NCBI GenBank assembly: GCA_003526435.1 | Contig: DPWF01000104.1 | Span: forward strand, 1-9,106 | Direction: 5' to 3' | From: Chitinophagaceae bacterium | Lineage (GTDB): Bacteria; Bacteroidota; Bacteroidia; Chitinophagales; Chitinophagaceae | DNA: 9,106 nt | Program-made: the position numbers and the translations under genes | Notes under the pieces: model-generated | Database searches by the model: none | What the model saw: only the letters and a program-made list of their open reading frames with translations | Told to the model about the DNA's origin: nothing | Shown: in pieces, positions 6,280-9,106 of the stretch | Numbering within the stretch: position 1 is the stretch's first letter | Layout of the letters: the number at the start of each line of letters is the position of its first letter

Positions 6280-7179
6280 CTAAAAGTTATATATCTTTTC
6301 GGCGATCCGGATCAGAGTCTGGTTGAGTTCACTGCTTTCCCCTTTTCTTTCAATAAAGTAGAAATTCCTTTCAATATGGAGTCCGTTAAAATGTATTTCT
6401 GTCAATTCGCCCTGTTCCAGCTCTTTCAAAACAGAACGCTGTGGCAAAAAACCGAGCAGGTCAGATTCTACGAGAAAGTTTTTCAATGCTTCTGTTCCAC
6501 CAAGACGCGCTTTGGTTTGTAAGGAACTCATTTTTATTTTTTTCTTTTCGAGAGCAGACCTTAGGGCGGCAAGGGTTCCACTGCCTATTTCTCTTAGTGC
6601 CAAGGGTAAATGCAATAATTCATCGAGTTCATATTGTTTCTTTTTTGCGATGGCACTTTTCTTGCTGCATACGGCTACTACTTTATCTGTAATAAAGGGA
6701 CGATGACTCACCTGTGTGAGTTTGGAGCGACCTTCTACAATACCCAGATTGATTTCTCCGTTTAACAATGCCTGCAAAACAATCTCTGTATTCCGGTTCA
6801 GCAGGTTGATGACAATCTGCGGATACCTGGATTGAAAAGCAGACAGTACTTTAGGCAAAATGTACAGTGCAACTGTAGTGCTGGCACCCAGTTTCAGTGT
6901 GCCTTTTACCTGTAAAAGATCTTTGATGGCCGATAACTCAAATTCTGTCTGATCCTGTATAGCTTTTACTTCTGTGAGCTTTTCATACAATAGCCTTCCT
7001 GCTTCTGTTAATTCAATACTCACCCCTTTTCTTTCAAACAAACGGGTAGCATACTGCTCTTCCAGGTTTCTGATATGTTTGCTGATGGCAGGCTGTGAAA
7101 TAAAAAGTAACTGACTTGCTTTAGAGAAGCTTTTCTGTCTTGCCACTTCAAGAAAAACTTCATGCTTTACAGAGAGCAT
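6280..7179 (-). CDS. LysR-family transcriptional regulator (CysL-like branch)
   Basis: DNA-binding regulator of the LysR family; the 299-aa length is typical. The N-terminal winged helix-turn-helix includes FLEVARQKSFSKASQLLF then ISQPAISKHIRNLEE (about 9-41) and TRLFERKG, with a linker helix (about 60-90). The periplasmic-binding-like effector domain starts at GTLKLGASTTVALYILP (93-109), with the subdomain hinge near INLGIVEG and the ligand loop REIGSGT (196-202). This arrangement, with the IGSGT loop and a TxxxxLP start to the effector domain, is like the CysL/YeiE-like LysR group, some of which control sulfur assimilation. It lies directly downstream of cystathionine beta-synthase on the same strand, separated by a terminator, so it has its own promoter. 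A dyad at 7188-7203 just ahead of the ATG could be its autoregulatory site. The effector and targets are inferred only from context. Confidence 0.92.
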   Translation of the reverse strand: MLSVKHEVFLEVARQKSFSKASQLLFISQPAISKHIRNLEEQYATRLFERKGVSIELTEAGRLLYEKLTEVKAIQDQTEFELSAIKDLLQVKGTLKLGASTTVALYILPKVLSAFQSRYPQIVINLLNRNTEIVLQALLNGEINLGIVEGRSKLTQVSHRPFITDKVVAVCSKKSAIAKKKQYELDELLHLPLALREIGSGTLAALRSALEKKKIKMSSLQTKARLGGTEALKNFLVESDLLGFLPQRSVLKELEQGELTEIHFNGLHIERNFYFIERKGESSELNQTLIRIAEKIYNF

Positions 7180-7187
7180 TGGAATGG

Positions 7188-7207
7188 TTTATGGAATGAT
7201 AAAGGTA
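7188..7207 (-). promoter_or_regulatory. LysR gene promoter -7 element with overlapping T-N11-A dyad
   Basis: The minus strand has TACCTTTA (7200-7207), one mismatch from TAnnTTTG, with no good -33. Overlapping it is TTTAT-N6-ATAAA (7188-7203), a short dyad containing the T-N11-A pattern favoured by LysR proteins, 9 bases before the ATG at 7179. A protein bound there would cover the -7 region and start point, as expected for negative autoregulation. The motif is short and AT-rich, so it could be chance. Confidence 0.35.
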
Positions 7208-7228
7208 TCTTTTAAAAACAAACCGCAT

Positions 7229-7260
7229 AAAAAAAGCCCTGCAGATTCAGGTGCAGGGCT
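7229..7260 (-). terminator. Intrinsic terminator after cystathionine beta-synthase
   Basis: On the minus strand AGCCCTGCA (7252-7260) pairs perfectly over 9 bp with TGCAGGGCT (7235-7243) around an 8-base loop, followed by T to give a 7-T run. It begins 19 bases past the CBS stop and separates that gene from the LysR gene. Confidence 0.93.
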
Positions 7261-7279
7261 ATCTCTTTGTGTTGATGTA

Positions 7280-8635
7280 TTATTTGGTCAGACTTTGAAT
7301 GACATCGTATTTGGTAATGATATGATAATCCCCTTTTTCATCTTTGGCCAGTACGGCACCATTTTCTTTATTGATCAGTGTACCAATTTTTTCAACCGGT
7401 GTCAGAAAATCTACAACAGGGTAAGTATGTTCCAGTACACTTGATACCGATGCGTCTTTGAGTTCCGGGTTGCTGAATATTTTCTGGAACAAACCACCTT
7501 CACTCAAAGAACCAATGAGTTCTCCATCTTTTAATACAGGGATCTGTTCGATATCGTATTTCTTCATCAGTTCCACTGCCGCCGCAACAGTATGATCGGG
7601 GGCCACGGTAATCAGTTTTTGTCCACCTCGCCCATTTACAATATCCTTGAAAGTTTTTACATCAAGGAAACCGCGTTCCATCATCCACTGATCGTTGTAC
7701 ACTTTACCTACATAACGACTACCATGATCGTGAAATATACAAACCACTACATCGTCTTTTGTAAGACTGGCTTTCAGTTGCATAAGCCCCTGTAAGCAAC
7801 TGCCTGCACTATAACCACAGAACAAGCCTTCTTCTTTTGCAATTTTGCGGGCCATCACGGCACCGTCTTTATCTGTAACCTGCACAAATTCATCAATTAC
7901 ACGCATATCATAATTCTGCGGAACAAAATCTTCACCAAATCCTTCGGAGATATAAGGATGCACTTCATTCATGTCTATTTCACCTGTCTTGAAATATTTG
8001 GTAAGTAATGAACCATACACATCTACTGCCCATACTTTGATGTTCGGATTTTTTTCTTTGAGGTACATGGCCGTTCCTGTAATGGTACCACCAGTACCTG
8101 CAGTACATACAAAATGGGTAATCTTGCCTTCTGTCTGCTCCCATATTTCGGGGCCGGTGGTTTCGTAATGTGCCTGACGGTTGGCCAGGTTATCGTACTG
8201 GTTCATGTACATGGAGTTGGGAATCTCCTGGCCCAGTCTTTTGGCCACACTATAATAACTACGTGGATCTTCGGGGAGTACGTTGGTGGGGCAAACAATT
8301 ACTTCCGCACCTACAGCTTTGAGGATGTCTGCTTTTTCTTTCGATTGTTTGTCGGTGGTTACAAAAATGCATTTATACCCTTTTACACAGGCAGCCAATG
8401 CCAGACCCATGCCAGTATTTCCACTGGTACCTTCAATGATAGTACCACCGGGTTTGAGTTTACCTTCTTTTTCGGCCACTTCAACCATTTTGAGGGCCAT
8501 ACGGTCCTTGATGGAGTTACCGGGATTGAAATAGTCTACCTTGGCCAGTACCGTGGCAGGAATATCTTTTGCTACTTTATTCAGCTTAATCAGGGGGGTA
8601 TTTCCAATCGTTTCGAGGATATTATTCAACCACAT
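7280..8635 (-). CDS. Cystathionine beta-synthase (PLP domain plus CBS-domain pair)
   Basis: PLP enzyme expected to condense serine (or O-acetylserine) with homocysteine to give cystathionine, the first step of reverse transsulfuration; it could also act as a cysteine synthase. The 451-aa product starts MWLNNILETIGNTPLIKL. The PLP Lys is K43 (NPGNSIKDRMA), the GTSGNTG loop is at 69-75, the phosphate-binding GTGGT at 180-184 and the cofactor-ring Ser at 276 (CGYSAGS). IFHDHGSRYVGKVYNDQWMMERGF (300-323) resembles the true CBS family end of the catalytic domain more than plain CysK. A pair of CBS domains occupies about 328-451 (VAPDHTVAAAVELMKKYDIEQIPVL and the repeat near VLEHTYPVV). A TTG at 8662 extends the frame but overlaps the -7 element, so ATG 8635 is chosen. 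No cystathionine gamma-lyase lies in the window. Confidence 0.94.
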   Translation of the reverse strand: MWLNNILETIGNTPLIKLNKVAKDIPATVLAKVDYFNPGNSIKDRMALKMVEVAEKEGKLKPGGTIIEGTSGNTGMGLALAACVKGYKCIFVTTDKQSKEKADILKAVGAEVIVCPTNVLPEDPRSYYSVAKRLGQEIPNSMYMNQYDNLANRQAHYETTGPEIWEQTEGKITHFVCTAGTGGTITGTAMYLKEKNPNIKVWAVDVYGSLLTKYFKTGEIDMNEVHPYISEGFGEDFVPQNYDMRVIDEFVQVTDKDGAVMARKIAKEEGLFCGYSAGSCLQGLMQLKASLTKDDVVVCIFHDHGSRYVGKVYNDQWMMERGFLDVKTFKDIVNGRGGQKLITVAPDHTVAAAVELMKKYDIEQIPVLKDGELIGSLSEGGLFQKIFSNPELKDASVSSVLEHTYPVVDFLTPVEKIGTLINKENGAVLAKDEKGDYHIITKYDVIQSLTK

Positions 8636-8659
8636 GCTAAAACTAACGTTTGTTTGCAG

Positions 8660-8667
8660 CAAAGGTA
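8660..8667 (-). promoter_or_regulatory. Cystathionine beta-synthase promoter, -7 element
   Basis: The minus strand reads TACCTTTG, an exact match to TAnnTTTG, 24 bases before the ATG at 8635. A TTC stands at the -33 position with 19-base spacing in place of the usual TTG. The predicted leader is about 18 bases and AT-rich. Confidence 0.6.
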
Positions 8668-8740
8668 AAGTTTTGCGGCTGCCGTTGAACAGCTTGTTCC
8701 GATTTAAGACCGGTTCGTTAAAACGATGGGGAAAAGGGGG

Positions 8741-8778
8741 AGTGGTATTCTCTTTTGTGCATTGACTCGAACACCACT
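8741..8778. other. Stem-loop in the gap between the 60-aa gene and cystathionine beta-synthase
   Basis: AGTGGTATTC (8741-8750) pairs with GAACACCACT (8769-8778) around an 18-base loop; nine of ten pairs are Watson-Crick, the tenth a G-U (or mismatch) depending on strand. On the minus strand it is followed by CCCCCTTTT, so it may be a poor terminator for the 60-aa gene. The rest of this gap (8668-8825) holds only a small 5-bp hairpin at 8715-8726 and no gene I can support. Confidence 0.45.
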
Positions 8779-8825
8779 GCCACCTTATTGTGCAGCGATG
8801 TACGGTATAGAATCATAACCTGATT

Positions 8826-9008
8826 TTAGAAACTTTTCACTAAGTGAATAACATTACCTACTTCAATCAGGTTGGTTCCTTTACGTACAATTTCTGTTTT
8901 CTCCTTTTCTTCTGTTGTGGTTTTGTCTGAACCCAGGTAAGCAATTACCATAGCAGGAACTAAAGCGAGCATCGCAAACAGTTGGAGGTTGTTGAGTAAC
9001 TTTTTCAT
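8826..9008 (-). CDS. Small membrane-anchored or exported hypothetical protein, 60 aa
   Basis: Not recognised. The product starts MKKLLNNLQLFAMLALVPAM and continues with VIAYLGSDK, a basic N-terminus followed by a hydrophobic stretch (about 8-26), then a highly charged part TTTEEKEKTEIVRKG and a C-terminus NLIEVGNVIHLVKSF. This fits a signal anchor or signal peptide with a short outward-facing domain; there is no lipobox Cys. A TTG at 9044 extends the frame, but it lies inside the -7 element, so ATG 9008 is used. The gene has a good promoter and a dyad operator immediately upstream, which supports it as real and regulated. Its stop at 8826 is followed by a gap before the CBS promoter, so it is probably a single transcript. 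The function is unknown. Confidence 0.65.
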   Translation of the reverse strand: MKKLLNNLQLFAMLALVPAMVIAYLGSDKTTTEEKEKTEIVRKGTNLIEVGNVIHLVKSF

Positions 9009-9041
9009 ACAAGTTGTTTTGTGTTTTTTAATTTGATAAAT

Positions 9042-9072
9042 CAAAGATAAGTCAACTTTTGGTACTATGCAA
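9042..9072 (-). promoter_or_regulatory. Promoter of the 60-aa gene
   Basis: The minus strand has TATCTTTG (9042-9049), an exact -7 match, with TTG (9070-9072) 20 bases upstream as the -33 element. This is the most complete Bacteroidota-type promoter in the window. The start point would lie near 9036, giving a leader of roughly 28 bases rich in A. Confidence 0.7.
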
Positions 9073-9084
9073 TATATAGTACCA
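9060..9084. promoter_or_regulatory. Operator-like 9-bp dyad over the -33 element
   Basis: TGGTACTAT (9060-9068) and ATAGTACCA (9076-9084) are perfect inverse complements separated by 7 bases, and the -33 TTG of the 60-aa gene lies inside the spacer. A partial copy of the half-site (GATAGTA, 9092-9098) and two smaller palindromes, ATCTT-T-AAGAT (9084-9094) and AGATA-GTAA-TATCT (9091-9104), follow towards the window edge. The geometry suits a dimeric repressor. Confidence 0.6.
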
Positions 9085-9106
9085 TCTTTAAGATAGTAAT
9101 ATCTGT

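Noticed and set aside
6275..6291. Palindrome TATAACT-AAA-AGTTATA as an operator
   Set aside because: It overlaps the stop codon of the LysR gene and its last codons, is AT-only apart from one pair, and no promoter element is linked to it at suitable spacing.
8770..8784. B12-box-like CCACTG suggesting a cobalamin riboswitch
   Set aside because: Only six bases match, it is on the plus strand away from any start codon, and none of the other conserved riboswitch parts is visible. The BtuF-like gene has no such element ahead of it either.
8755..8785. tRNA-like T-loop (minus-strand GTTCGAGTC)
   Set aside because: The loop sequence fits, but the flanking bases do not form a proper 5-bp T-stem and no acceptor stem, D-arm, anticodon arm or CCA end is present.

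Overview
The window looks like a chromosomal segment of a Bacteroidota bacterium, most likely family Chitinophagaceae (inference). Support comes from moderate-to-low GC, little sign of Shine-Dalgarno sequences, several promoters of the Bacteroidota type (-7 element TAnnTTTG), a TonB-dependent receptor ending in a Bacteroidota-style barrel, and protein sequences that read like that phylum. It carries mostly core metabolism and housekeeping genes, not a dense accessory island. I found no phage, transposase, CRISPR array, rRNA or tRNA, and no complete undescribed multi-gene system.

Layout. Positions 2-997 (+) are the 3' end of a TonB-dependent receptor gene. It is interrupted by an in-frame TAG and carries an Ala/Gln/Pro-rich segment built of 8-residue repeats. 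A terminator follows, then icd (+), an NADP-dependent isocitrate dehydrogenase of the eukaryote-like homodimeric type. A terminator that works in both directions separates icd from a long run of minus-strand genes. Read in their own direction from the right edge, these are: a 60-aa membrane-anchored hypothetical protein; cystathionine beta-synthase; a LysR-family regulator; a 63-aa hypothetical; a BtuF-like substrate-binding-fold protein without a signal peptide; class II fructose-bisphosphate aldolase (fba); acetyl-CoA carboxylase beta subunit (accD); and smpB.

How the genes relate. CBS and the LysR gene are neighbours with a terminator between them, and the regulator resembles the CysL-like branch, so a sulfur-amino-acid link is plausible but unproven. 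The 63-aa gene and the BtuF-like gene are spaced like an operon, as are accD and smpB. icd, fba and accD serve the TCA cycle, glycolysis/gluconeogenesis and fatty acid synthesis. SmpB serves trans-translation.

The most interesting signals are non-coding. An array of 8-bp units arranged as an inverted repeat fills the fba-accD gap. A perfect 22-bp stem-loop lies in the fba leader. A 9-bp dyad overlaps the -33 element of the promoter for the small membrane protein at the right edge. Within coding sequence, the amber codon in the receptor and its octad repeats deserve a second look. No gene-free stretch exceeds 300 bases; the longest is about 190 bases (8636-8825).
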